NCBI GenBank assembly: GCA_013822275.1
Contig: PNKC01000013.1
Span: forward strand, 1 to 57,030
Direction: 5' to 3'
Origin: Anaerolinea sp.
Lineage (GTDB): Bacteria; Chloroflexota; Dehalococcoidia; Tepidiformales; Tepidiformaceae
DNA: 57,030 bases
How positions within the stretch are numbered: the stretch's first letter is position 1; each line of letters starts with the position of its first letter. Below the pieces are notes generated by a model that was not told where the DNA came from, made no database searches, and was given only the letters and a program-made list of their open reading frames with translations. This document shows positions 37,970 to 45,551 of this stretch, piece by piece. The position numbers and the translations under genes were made by a program.

Positions 37970-39748
37970 TTACGCGTCTGCCGCTGTTTGCGGCGCCAGC
38001 ATGAGCCCGAGTTCGTCGAGTTGGGCCTTGTCTACCGGCGACGGGGCGCTCATCAGAGGGTCGGACCCCGAGGAGGTCTTGGGGAAGGCGATCACGTCGC
38101 GGATGTTGTCTTTGCCGGCAAGCGTCATGATCAGCCGCTCGATGCCCCCGCCGATGCCGCCTTCGGGTGGTGCGCCGTACTCCAGCGCATCCAGCACCAC
38201 GCCGAAGCGCTCTTCCTGCTGCTCTTTCGAGTGGCCCATGAGGCCGAACACCTTCTCCTGGTCGGCCCGGTTGTTGATGCGGATCGACCCGCCGACGATC
38301 TCGGCGCCATTGCAGACAAGGTCATATTGGTACGAGCTGGCCCTTGCGGGGTCTTCGTCCAGCCAATGGCGTTCGGACTCGGGGAAGCCGCAGAACGGAT
38401 TGTGAGTGGCATCCCAGCGCTCTTCGCCGGGCCGCCATTCGAGGAGCGGGAAGCCGGTTATCCATGCGAACGACAGGCCCTGCCCTTCGATCAAGCCGAG
38501 GCGCGCGCCAAGGGCGGTGCGGACGGCGTGGAGAGAGGAGGCCACGACCTCCGGCCGGTCGGCCACGATCAGCAACATGTCGCCGTCCTGGGCGCCGGTG
38601 AGGGCCTTGATCCCGGCGACTTCCTCCTGCGAAAGGAACTTGGCGATCGGCGAACGCAGCTCTTCGCTGGAAACGATGCCGATCGTCGCAAGGCCCTTAG
38701 CCCCGCCACCGCGGGCGATCTCCGTGAGTTCGTCGATCTCGCGGCGGGTCATGTCCGCCTTGCCGGCCACGCGAATCGCCTTGACTTCGCCGCCGCTGGC
38801 GAGGGCGCCGGCGAACACCTGGAACCCGGAATCGCGAAGGGGTCCGGCGATGTCCACAAACTCGAGGCCAAAGCGGAGGTCCGGGCGGTCAATGCCGTAG
38901 CGGGCCATGCAGTCGGCGTAGTCCAGCCGTGGGAACGGCGTGGTCGCAATCGGGCCCCTCCCGAACCGCCGCGCGATCCCGGTGTAGAGCTCTTCCACGA
39001 GCGCCATCACGTCGTCCTGCTCGACGAAGCTCATCTCCAGGTCCAGTTGGGTATGCTCGGCGACGCGGTTCGCGCGCGTGTCCTCATCCCGGTAACAACG
39101 CGCCAGTTGGAAGTACTTCTCAACCCCTGCGTACATGAGCAACTGCTTCATGATTTGCGGGGATTGGGGAAGCGCGAAGAAGTGCCCCGGCCGCACGCGG
39201 GACGGGACGAGGAAGTCGCGGGCGCCTTCCGGTGTGGACTTGATCAGCGTTGGCGTCTCCACCTCGGTGAAGCCGCGTTCATAGAGGAACTCGCGGATGT
39301 ACCGCACGACCTCGTGGCGCAGGTAGATGATCTCGGCCACCTCCGGCCGGCGCAGGTCCAGGTAGCGGTACTTGAGACGCAGCTGCTCGTCCACGTCCAC
39401 GGGCTCGTTGATGTAGAACGGCGGCGTCAACGCCTCGTTCAACACCACACAGCGCGTGGGGACAATCTCCACCTCTCCGGTCCGCATGTTCGGGTTGACG
39501 GTTTCCGGAGAGCGCAAGCGCACCTCGCCCTCAACCTGCAGCACCCATTCGTTGCGCACCCGGTGAGCGACTTCGTGGGCGGCTGCGTTCTCCGGGTTAA
39601 AGACGAGTTGGACCACGCCGCGCGCGTCGCGCAGGTCAAGGAAGATCAGTCCGCCATGGTCGCGGCGGCGGTGGACCCAGCCGCCAAGCCGCACCGTCCG
39701 CCCCGCGTCGGAAGCGCGCAAATCACCCGCGTATGTGTCTTTGAGCAT
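37970..39748 (-). CDS. aspS: Aspartate--tRNA(Asp/Asn) ligase
   Basis: Class IIb synthetase of 592 aa, bacterial type with a GAD insertion. An OB-fold anticodon domain comes first, with WVHRRRDHGG at 24-33. Motif 2 (ARCYRDEDTRANR) and motif 3 (GGGIERLIMTLAG) are intact. His31 in the RRDHGG loop is the residue linked to non-discriminating AspRS, which also charges tRNA-Asn; discriminating enzymes have Leu there. A GatCAB amidotransferase would then be needed to make Asn-tRNA. Confidence 0.96.
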   Translation of the reverse strand: MLKDTYAGDLRASDAGRTVRLGGWVHRRRDHGGLIFLDLRDARGVVQLVFNPENAAAHEVAHRVRNEWVLQVEGEVRLRSPETVNPNMRTGEVEIVPTRCVVLNEALTPPFYINEPVDVDEQLRLKYRYLDLRRPEVAEIIYLRHEVVRYIREFLYERGFTEVETPTLIKSTPEGARDFLVPSRVRPGHFFALPQSPQIMKQLLMYAGVEKYFQLARCYRDEDTRANRVAEHTQLDLEMSFVEQDDVMALVEELYTGIARRFGRGPIATTPFPRLDYADCMARYGIDRPDLRFGLEFVDIAGPLRDSGFQVFAGALASGGEVKAIRVAGKADMTRREIDELTEIARGGGAKGLATIGIVSSEELRSPIAKFLSQEEVAGIKALTGAQDGDMLLIVADRPEVVASSLHAVRTALGARLGLIEGQGLSFAWITGFPLLEWRPGEERWDATHNPFCGFPESERHWLDEDPARASSYQYDLVCNGAEIVGGSIRINNRADQEKVFGLMGHSKEQQEERFGVVLDALEYGAPPEGGIGGGIERLIMTLAGKDNIRDVIAFPKTSSGSDPLMSAPSPVDKAQLDELGLMLAPQTAADA

Positions 39749-39781
39749 CGCTCAAGGGTACCAGCGAGGGGGGCTAAACGC

Positions 39782-40156
39782 TCAGCGCGGCGCCCGCTCC
39801 GCCGGCGCGCTGGCGAGCGTGCCCAGCTCCTCCGCATACGCCTGGTTGAGGGCGGCGGTCATCCGCTCCAGGAAGCGCCCATAGGCGGCGACGAGTTCCC
39901 GTGCTTCAGGCGAGAGGGCGGTGTGGCCACCGCCGGCCCCTCCCACTTCGGATTGGACAAGCTGCATGCCCAGGTTCGCTTCGAGCTCCTTCACCTTGCC
40001 CCAGGCGCGCCGGTAGGAGAGGCCCATGGCGTTGGCAGCCTGCGCGAGGGAGCCGGTTTCGGCGATCAGTTGCAGCAGGCGGAGGCGGTAGTCGGACATC
40101 ACGAGCTTGCCGCCGTGCTCCAGCCATAGCTTTTGCCTGGGGACGAACTGTTCCAT
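39782..40156 (-). CDS. ModE-like winged-helix regulator (DNA-binding domain only)
   Basis: A 124-aa protein with a LysR-type helix-turn-helix: LLQLIAETGSLAQAANAMG, then LSYRRAWGKVKELE. A wing and a dimer helix (about 80-115) follow. The GGAGGGHTALSPEAREL segment is typical of the ModE N-terminal domain. The molybdate-binding MOP domains of full ModE are absent. Start ATG at 40156; the frame is open further upstream without a good site. A role in molybdate or cofactor control is likely but inferred. Confidence 0.8.
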   Translation of the reverse strand: MEQFVPRQKLWLEHGGKLVMSDYRLRLLQLIAETGSLAQAANAMGLSYRRAWGKVKELEANLGMQLVQSEVGGAGGGHTALSPEARELVAAYGRFLERMTAALNQAYAEELGTLASAPAERAPR

Positions 40157-40210
40157 TGGCGCGAAGGCTACCACCGGCGAGGAGAGGAATCGATCGGATA
40201 CACTGACGGC

Positions 40211-40462
40211 ATGACGGCCAAGGAAGCGTTGCGCGAACTGGTTGACGAGATGAGCGAGTCCGAGGCGGAGAACTGGCTGAAGGAGATCGCCGCGGTGCGT
40301 GAGCGGCCGTCCGCGCCTGCCGTGCGGGACGACCGGCCGATCTGGGAGAAGATCCGGGAGCTGGCCGATCAAGTCCCGCCGGAGGAGTGGGCGAAGATGC
40401 CTTCTTCCGACCGGATCGATGACATCGTGTACGCCCAGCCCAGGTTCCCCGGCACGCAGTGA
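40211..40462 (+). CDS. Putative antitoxin of a VapBC-like module
   Basis: A small acidic protein of 83 aa with an N-terminal helical stretch rich in Glu (AKEALRELVDEMSESEAENW). No DNA-binding domain is recognisable, and the call rests on context. Its stop overlaps the GTG start of a PIN-domain gene (GTGA), the usual order for antitoxin then toxin. The start is the ATG at 40211; an upstream in-frame start would run into the divergent ModE-like gene. Confidence 0.6.
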   Translation: MTAKEALRELVDEMSESEAENWLKEIAAVRERPSAPAVRDDRPIWEKIRELADQVPPEEWAKMPSSDRIDDIVYAQPRFPGTQ

Positions 40463-40878
40463 CGCGCGTATTCGCGGACACCCAGTATTGGCTCGCGGTC
40501 ACGGACCGGCGCGACCAGTGGGCACCAGTGGCTGCCCGCGCCATGGCTCGCATTACGAGGCCGGAGATCGTCACCACCGACGAGGTCCTTGTGGAATTTC
40601 TGGGATTCGTTTGCGGAGGGGGCCGTTACCTGCGCGAACTCGGCCTCGGCGTTGTGCGGATGATAGACGCAGACCCGAGCGTGACGGTTGTTCCCCGATC
40701 GAGGACATCCTTCCTCGATGGCCTCGCGCTTTACGAAGCCCGCCCGGACAAGGGCTACAGCCTCGTCGATTGCATCTCGATGGTCACGATGCGGGAACTC
40801 GGCATAGGAGGCGCGCTTACAGCAGACCGCCACTTCCGTCAGGAAGGGTTCCGCGCGCTCCTCCTGGACGAGGTTTAG
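40459..40878 (+). CDS. PIN-domain ribonuclease (VapC-like toxin)
   Basis: A 139-aa PIN-fold protein. The acidic Mg2+ site is visible as Asp7 (FADTQYW), Glu46 (TTDEVLVEF), Asp104 (SLVDCISM) and Asp123 (TADRHF). VapC toxins cut tRNA or rRNA. The GTG start is coupled to the preceding small gene by a 4-bp overlap. All catalytic residues are present, so it is probably active. Confidence 0.82.
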   Translation: MTRVFADTQYWLAVTDRRDQWAPVAARAMARITRPEIVTTDEVLVEFLGFVCGGGRYLRELGLGVVRMIDADPSVTVVPRSRTSFLDGLALYEARPDKGYSLVDCISMVTMRELGIGGALTADRHFRQEGFRALLLDEV

Positions 40879-40900
40879 CGGGCCTTCTTTGCGGCGCCAC

Positions 40901-41611
40901 CTACGCGTTGATATCCCCGCGCGAGGACTGCACCGCCATCACGTGCGAGTAGTCGTTGATCGTGAGCAGCGCGCGCCGTACATCGGCCGCGCGCACGACA
41001 GTGATCGACGTGTGGTGGACGGAGACGAGGTTGTCGTAAGCGGAGCCGAGGAGATGGGCCAGGTAGGCATTGATCACGCCTCCGTGGCAGGCGACCGCGA
41101 TCCGGTGTCCATGGTTCTCGGCGATGATCGTGTCGAGCGCGGACACGATGCGCTTCTTGAACGCCTCCGGGTCTTCGACGTGTGGCCAGGCGCTGTGCTT
41201 GCGCGTCCGGCTGACGTGGCGATAGATCTCCCCCAGTTCGGCCGCCGTGTAGAGGTCGAGCAGGCCCTTGTCCTGGGGCGCATGCTTCCAGAGGTCGATC
41301 TCTTTCAGTTCCTCCACGACGATAGGTTCAAGGCCGTGGTGCCGCGCGATCTCCCTGGCCGTGTCATGGGCGCGGCGCATCGGGCTGCAGTAAACGGCGC
41401 CCATGCGGGCGGGCGCCAGGCGTTCTCCCACCGCCCGCGCCTGTTTCCAGCCCAGGTCCGAAAGCGGGGCATCAAGCGCGTCGCCGAGGGGGATGTTCTC
41501 CCGGAACTGCTGCTCCCCGTGGCGGACGAGGAGCATTTCGCACATCCCCTCGAACGACGAGAGGAACGGGTTTTCAAGGTCGATCGTCCTGACGCGCTTG
41601 CGCTCGCTCAT
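40901..41611 (-). CDS. Histidine phosphatase superfamily protein
   Basis: A 236-aa branch-1 phosphoglycerate-mutase-like protein. RHGEQ near residue 30 carries the phospho-acceptor His. PMRRAHDTA and ACHGGVINAYLAHLLG are the other active-site blocks. An N-terminal extension of about 22 residues precedes the core; an internal Met there is an alternative start. The ATG at 41611 overlaps the MarR stop (ATGA), so the two are co-translated. The substrate is unknown. Confidence 0.87.
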   Translation of the reverse strand: MSERKRVRTIDLENPFLSSFEGMCEMLLVRHGEQQFRENIPLGDALDAPLSDLGWKQARAVGERLAPARMGAVYCSPMRRAHDTAREIARHHGLEPIVVEELKEIDLWKHAPQDKGLLDLYTAAELGEIYRHVSRTRKHSAWPHVEDPEAFKKRIVSALDTIIAENHGHRIAVACHGGVINAYLAHLLGSAYDNLVSVHHTSITVVRAADVRRALLTINDYSHVMAVQSSRGDINA

Positions 41612-42111
41612 CCAGGGCTGCTCCCCGGCATGGCGACGACAGCGAGGTTCGGCTCCACGGTCGAGACATAAGCGCTTGCCTTGATGAATGCCTTGAGTCC
41701 CACCATGAACGCCTCCAGGTCTGCCTGGTTCATCTCCACCAGGATTCGCCGCGTGAAGATCTCGGAGCCGCGTTCGAGGCGGCTGCAAGCGGATTCGCCC
41801 TGCCCCGTGAGGTGGTTGCGTACCAACCTCCGGTCGGACTCGTCGTCTTCGCGCCTGATGAGCGAAAGTTTCACCAGCCTGTCCACGATGCCCGAAATCG
41901 TCGGGGGCGTGACGGAGAGCCGGGAGGCGAGCTCGCCGGCGGTCACGCCCGGGTCGTTTCGGACATGGAAGAGCACTCGCAGTTGCGCCGTGGTGAGGCC
42001 AAGTTCGGCCCAGGCGCGAAAACGCAGCGGGTCGAACATCGCGAACATTTCGCCGATGTAGCGAAGGCCGGCGTCCACGGCATGCTCGGAAGTTGGCGGG
42101 GGGCTTGCCAT
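41608..42111 (-). CDS. MarR-family transcriptional regulator
   Basis: A 167-aa winged-helix repressor. LTTAQLRVLFHVRNDPGVTAGELASRL and the recognition helix TPPTISGIVDRLVKLSLIRR are followed by the wing with DDESDRR. The ATG at 42111 has GGAG seven bases upstream. It is coupled to the phosphatase gene and probably controls that operon or the divergent methyltransferase genes. The ligand is unknown. Confidence 0.88.
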   Translation of the reverse strand: MASPPPTSEHAVDAGLRYIGEMFAMFDPLRFRAWAELGLTTAQLRVLFHVRNDPGVTAGELASRLSVTPPTISGIVDRLVKLSLIRREDDESDRRLVRNHLTGQGESACSRLERGSEIFTRRILVEMNQADLEAFMVGLKAFIKASAYVSTVEPNLAVVAMPGSSPG

Positions 42112-42190
42112 TGGTTCGCTCCGGGCGAAGGATTCGTGTGGCGCTAGAGTACCAGCGCGGCGCGGCAGGGCAAGCGGGACAGCGCGTGGC

Positions 42191-43285
42191 ATGGCATGGG
42201 AAACTCTCCCCATGGCCCTGGACCTGGACCCCGGCACGGCCGCAACCGGCAACGCCCAACTGGTGCGAGCGATCGTTGACGAGATGGACGGTGGCGCGAT
42301 CAGCTTCCAGCGGTTCATGGAACTGGCGCTCTACCATCCCGAGTTTGGCTACTACCGGAAGGCCGGGCGGGTCGGCAAACAGGGCGACTTCCTGACCAGC
42401 CCCACAGTCCATCCGATGTTCGGCTGGGCGGTTGCCGCCTGGTGCCACGCTGTTTGGGAGGCGATGGGGCGCCCTTCGCCGTTTCACGTCATCGAGCCGG
42501 GGGCCGGTAGCGGTGCCCTCGCGACGGCGATTCTTGACTGGGCCGACGGCCGGCAGGACGGCTTCGCGCGGGCGATTCGCTACATTGCCCTCGAACCGAA
42601 TGCCCCCGGCCGCGACCCGCGTGTGGCCTGGGCTGAGCCGCCACTTCAGCCAGTTGCCACCGGTGTCGTGGTCACGAACGAGTTGTTTGACGCCTTCCCG
42701 GTGCGGCTTTTCGATGCCACGCCCCGCGGGCCGGTGGAGGTCCTCGTGCGGTGGGACGGCCGGCAGTTCGTTGAGACTCCCGGCGGCGTGGCGGACATCG
42801 CAGACGCGCCCCGGGACGGCCGGTTCGAAGTGAACCCCGGAGCCTACCCGGTGATGCGCAGCCTCTGCCAGCTCGTTGAGCGGGGCGCGCTGCTTGTGTT
42901 CGACTACGGCTATGCGCAGGAAGAGCTCTGGGCGCCATGGCGGATCACCGGCACGCTGCTCTGCTTCTACCGTCACACCGCCCACGAGAACCCGTACATC
43001 CACGTCGGCGAGCAGGACATGACGGCCCACGTCAACTTTTCGGAACTGTTGGCCGCGGTGCAGGACGAAGGACTCGCACCGTTTGGGCCTGCGAGGCAGT
43101 CTGACTTCCTTTACGCCCTGGGCCTCCGGTCGCTTGTTGAGGCGGCCCGGGCCGATATGGCGGAGTACTTTGTCCGGCGGCGGGGGCTTGAGCAGCTTAC
43201 GGACGGCACGGGCCTGGGGCGAATCCGCGTCCTCGCGGCCACGAAGGCAATCGACTTCATCCCGCCCGGGTTCGAAGCGCTGTGA
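42191..43285 (+). CDS. MidA/NDUFAF7-family SAM-dependent methyltransferase
   Basis: A 364-aa protein of the DUF185 family. ISFQRFMELALYHPEFGYY is the N-terminal signature. VIEPGAGSGALA is the SAM motif. NELFDAFPVRLF and VFDYGY follow. The mitochondrial homologue NDUFAF7 dimethylates an Arg of complex I subunit NDUFS2; bacterial targets are less known. It overlaps the peroxiredoxin start. Confidence 0.9.
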   Translation: MAWETLPMALDLDPGTAATGNAQLVRAIVDEMDGGAISFQRFMELALYHPEFGYYRKAGRVGKQGDFLTSPTVHPMFGWAVAAWCHAVWEAMGRPSPFHVIEPGAGSGALATAILDWADGRQDGFARAIRYIALEPNAPGRDPRVAWAEPPLQPVATGVVVTNELFDAFPVRLFDATPRGPVEVLVRWDGRQFVETPGGVADIADAPRDGRFEVNPGAYPVMRSLCQLVERGALLVFDYGYAQEELWAPWRITGTLLCFYRHTAHENPYIHVGEQDMTAHVNFSELLAAVQDEGLAPFGPARQSDFLYALGLRSLVEAARADMAEYFVRRRGLEQLTDGTGLGRIRVLAATKAIDFIPPGFEAL

Positions 43286-43776
43286 TGGCGGACGAAGTGG
43301 CGCCCGGCTCACCGCTCTGCGTTGGGGACGATGCGCCCCCGTTCCGGCTGCCCGCCGTCGTCGATGGCGGTGAGCAGATCGAAGTGGTGATGCCGGCTGC
43401 CGCCGCGCAGGGGCCCGTGATGCTCGTCTTCTACCAGGACGACGGCATGCCGATCTGCACGAGTGAGCTCAAGGCGTTCGCCCAGGAGTATGACCTGTTG
43501 AGCGAGGCCGGGGTCCAGGTGTTCGGCATCAACACGAACGGCCTCGGCTCCCACGCTCGCTTCCAGGAACGGGACCACTACCCGTTCCCGCTCATTTCGG
43601 ATTTCCAGGCGGAGACAGTTAAGGCGTACGGCATGTGGGACGCCAGCGAACGGAAATCGAAGCGGGGCGTGGTCATTGTCGGCATTGACGGGAAAGTCCA
43701 CCACGTTGTGCCGCATTTCAACCCCGGCAACCTCGCGGGCTTCGAGGAGATTTTCCGGGCGCTGGGGTTGGTCTAG
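43285..43776 (+). CDS. Peroxiredoxin-like (AhpC/TSA, BCP type) protein with an altered active site
   Basis: A 163-aa thioredoxin-fold protein. The BCP-type region around VMLVFYQDDGMPICTSE places a Cys at 58, where the peroxidatic Cys should be. The usual PxxxTxxC is QxxxMxxC, so both the Pro and the catalytic Thr are replaced. Downstream strands (FGINTNGLGSHARFQE, YPFPLISDF) are normal. Peroxidase activity is therefore doubtful. The ATG overlaps the midA-like stop (TGATG). Confidence 0.85.
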   Translation: MADEVAPGSPLCVGDDAPPFRLPAVVDGGEQIEVVMPAAAAQGPVMLVFYQDDGMPICTSELKAFAQEYDLLSEAGVQVFGINTNGLGSHARFQERDHYPFPLISDFQAETVKAYGMWDASERKSKRGVVIVGIDGKVHHVVPHFNPGNLAGFEEIFRALGLV

Positions 43777-43845
43777 CCCGTAGCTGTCTTGCCGCCGCAC
43801 ACGGGCGATTGACGTTGGCCGGGCCGTCGGCGACAGAATGGGGAG

Positions 43846-44220
43846 ATGGCCGCCTATTCCCCGCTCGTCATGGAGCACTTCGAGCACCCGCGCAACGCCG
43901 GGGAGATGCCTGACCCGGACGGACAAGCCACGGTGGCCAATCCGGTCTGCGGGGACCGTATGCGCGTGATGATCCGGGTCCGGGACGGCAGGATCGCCGA
44001 AGTGCGCTGGCTGACGCGTGGCTGTCCGCCGGCAATCGCCACGAGTTCGTTCGCCAGCGAAATGGTCGCCGGCTGGAGCCTCGAAGAAGTTGAGGAGCTT
44101 TCGCGGGAGGCTATCGCCGCGGCTATCGGCGGGCTCCCGAAGGACAAAGTCCACTGCAGCGTACTTGCGGCGGACGCCTTGCGGGGAGCGGTGAGGGATT
44201 TCCACAGCCGCAACCCGTAA
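43846..44220 (+). CDS. IscU/NifU-like iron-sulfur cluster scaffold
   Basis: A 124-aa scaffold with the three ligand Cys: Cys35 in NPVCGD with Asp37, Cys60 in RGCPPAIATSS and Cys104 in HCSVLAADAL. The N-terminus (YSPLVMEHFEHPRNAGEM) is typical. It has no C-terminal Nfu domain, and no cysteine desulfurase gene lies nearby. Its last codons run into a degenerate heptamer-like stretch. Confidence 0.9.
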   Translation: MAAYSPLVMEHFEHPRNAGEMPDPDGQATVANPVCGDRMRVMIRVRDGRIAEVRWLTRGCPPAIATSSFASEMVAGWSLEEVEELSREAIAAAIGGLPKDKVHCSVLAADALRGAVRDFHSRNP

Positions 44221-44243
44221 GCCACCAGCCGCCCCCAGCCGCA
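44206..44243 (+). repeat. Degenerate heptamer-like repeat at the 3' end of the iscU-like gene
   Basis: The units AGCCGCA, ACCCGTA, AGCCACC, AGCCGCC, then CCC and AGCCGCA keep a period near 7 bp across the stop codon (44218-44220). It is much less regular than the other arrays. Confidence 0.4.
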
Positions 44244-44358
44244 ACCGCTTCGCCACATCGTCCCCAGCCGTTCACCGGGCGTACACGCGCTATCCCACGG
44301 CCAACGTCGAATCCAATAGCAGGCCCCTCAACGACATTGCGGGCTGCGGGTGTGTGGG

Positions 44359-45450
44359 ATGGGAACGGAACGGCGTGGCGGCCTGCTGGCTCTCGGGATG
44401 ACGGTGCTTGGCGCGCTGCTGCTCGCCCTCGGCGGACTGGCGCAGCGCAGCGAACAGGCGCGCGCCTTGACGAACTGCGACGTCGCGGACTTTTCGCTTG
44501 ACGGTGAGGAGCAGGCGTTCCTTGGGCTGATCAACACCTACCGGATCCAGAACGGGCTCGGGGCGCTTGTCACCTCGACGAACCTCAACCGCGCCGCGGC
44601 ATGGATGAGCAACGACATGGGCGTCAATGCCCGGTTCTCTCACACGGACTCGCTTGGCCGGGCGCCCTACACGCGGGCCCAGGACTGCGGCTACATCGCG
44701 GGAGCTGGCGAGAACCTCGCGGCGGGCACCTCCTGGAGCTCGGCGCAATCGGTGATGGACGCCTGGAAGGCGTCTCCGGGCCACAACTCCAACATGCTGA
44801 CGAGCTACTACCAGCAGATCGGTATAGCGCGAGTCAACGTGCCGGGGTCGCCGTACGGCTGGTACTGGACAACGAAGTTCGGCGCCGCGAACGACGGCAC
44901 CGGGGGGGCCCCGCCACCGGCGAATACACCGACTCCAGCGCCCGCCACGGCCACGCCAACCAGCACACCCATCGCGCCCGCGAACACGCCCGTGGCGCCA
45001 ACAAACACGCCTGTCCCCCAGGCAACGCCAGGCGGCGGCACACCTTCCGCCACGCCCACTCCGGTCCCACCCACGAGCACGCCGGCGGGGCCGGGTTCGT
45101 CACCCACTCCGGCGGGTCAGGCGACGGCCACGCCGACGCGGACAACCGTGCCTGAATCCGGCGCTCCGACGAAGACGTCCACCCCCGCGCCCGAGGCGGC
45201 GGTCACGCTGCCGCTCTCTCCTGGCTCGAACCTGGTCGCCTGGCCCGCCGCGGACGTTGAACCCGCCAGGGCGCTCGGCGCGTCGGCCAACAAGGTCTCC
45301 ATGGTGTACGAGTGGGACGGAGCGAGCGGCACCTGGAAACGCTACGGCCCCTCGCTGCCAGGGTTCCTCAACAACCTGCTCATGTTGCGCCAGGGCGGCG
45401 CCTACTGGGTGATCGCGAAGACCGGTGGCGCGGTCCCGCTCGGCAAGTAG
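44359..45450 (+). CDS. Secreted CAP-domain (SCP/PR-1) protein with Pro/Thr spacer
   Basis: About 363 aa. A signal peptide (about 1-33) is followed by a CAP domain (about 45-175), with LINTYRIQNGLGALV, FSHTDSLG, GENLAAGTSWSSAQSVMDAWKASPGHNSNML and the closing IGIARV region. A low-complexity spacer of about 95 residues rich in Thr-Pro-Ala follows. A C-terminal domain of about 80 residues (GSNLVAWPAADVE...YWVIAKTGG) is of unknown function. CAP proteins of bacteria have poorly known roles. ATG at 44359 is preferred over a GTG nine bases before it. Confidence 0.88.
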   Translation: MGTERRGGLLALGMTVLGALLLALGGLAQRSEQARALTNCDVADFSLDGEEQAFLGLINTYRIQNGLGALVTSTNLNRAAAWMSNDMGVNARFSHTDSLGRAPYTRAQDCGYIAGAGENLAAGTSWSSAQSVMDAWKASPGHNSNMLTSYYQQIGIARVNVPGSPYGWYWTTKFGAANDGTGGAPPPANTPTPAPATATPTSTPIAPANTPVAPTNTPVPQATPGGGTPSATPTPVPPTSTPAGPGSSPTPAGQATATPTRTTVPESGAPTKTSTPAPEAAVTLPLSPGSNLVAWPAADVEPARALGASANKVSMVYEWDGASGTWKRYGPSLPGFLNNLLMLRQGGAYWVIAKTGGAVPLGK

Positions 45451-45551
45451 CCACCTCATAGCCACGCGCTTTTCCCCAGACGCGCTTGGACGCCACCGGG
45501 ACTTCGATTCGGCCGAGGAGGGCGTTCCTGCATTCGGTGGCCACGATGTAG

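Noticed and set aside
37901-40129. Plus-strand open frame of 742 codons opposite aspS
   Set aside because: Antisense to an intact synthetase with all class II motifs. The composition fits a shadow frame.
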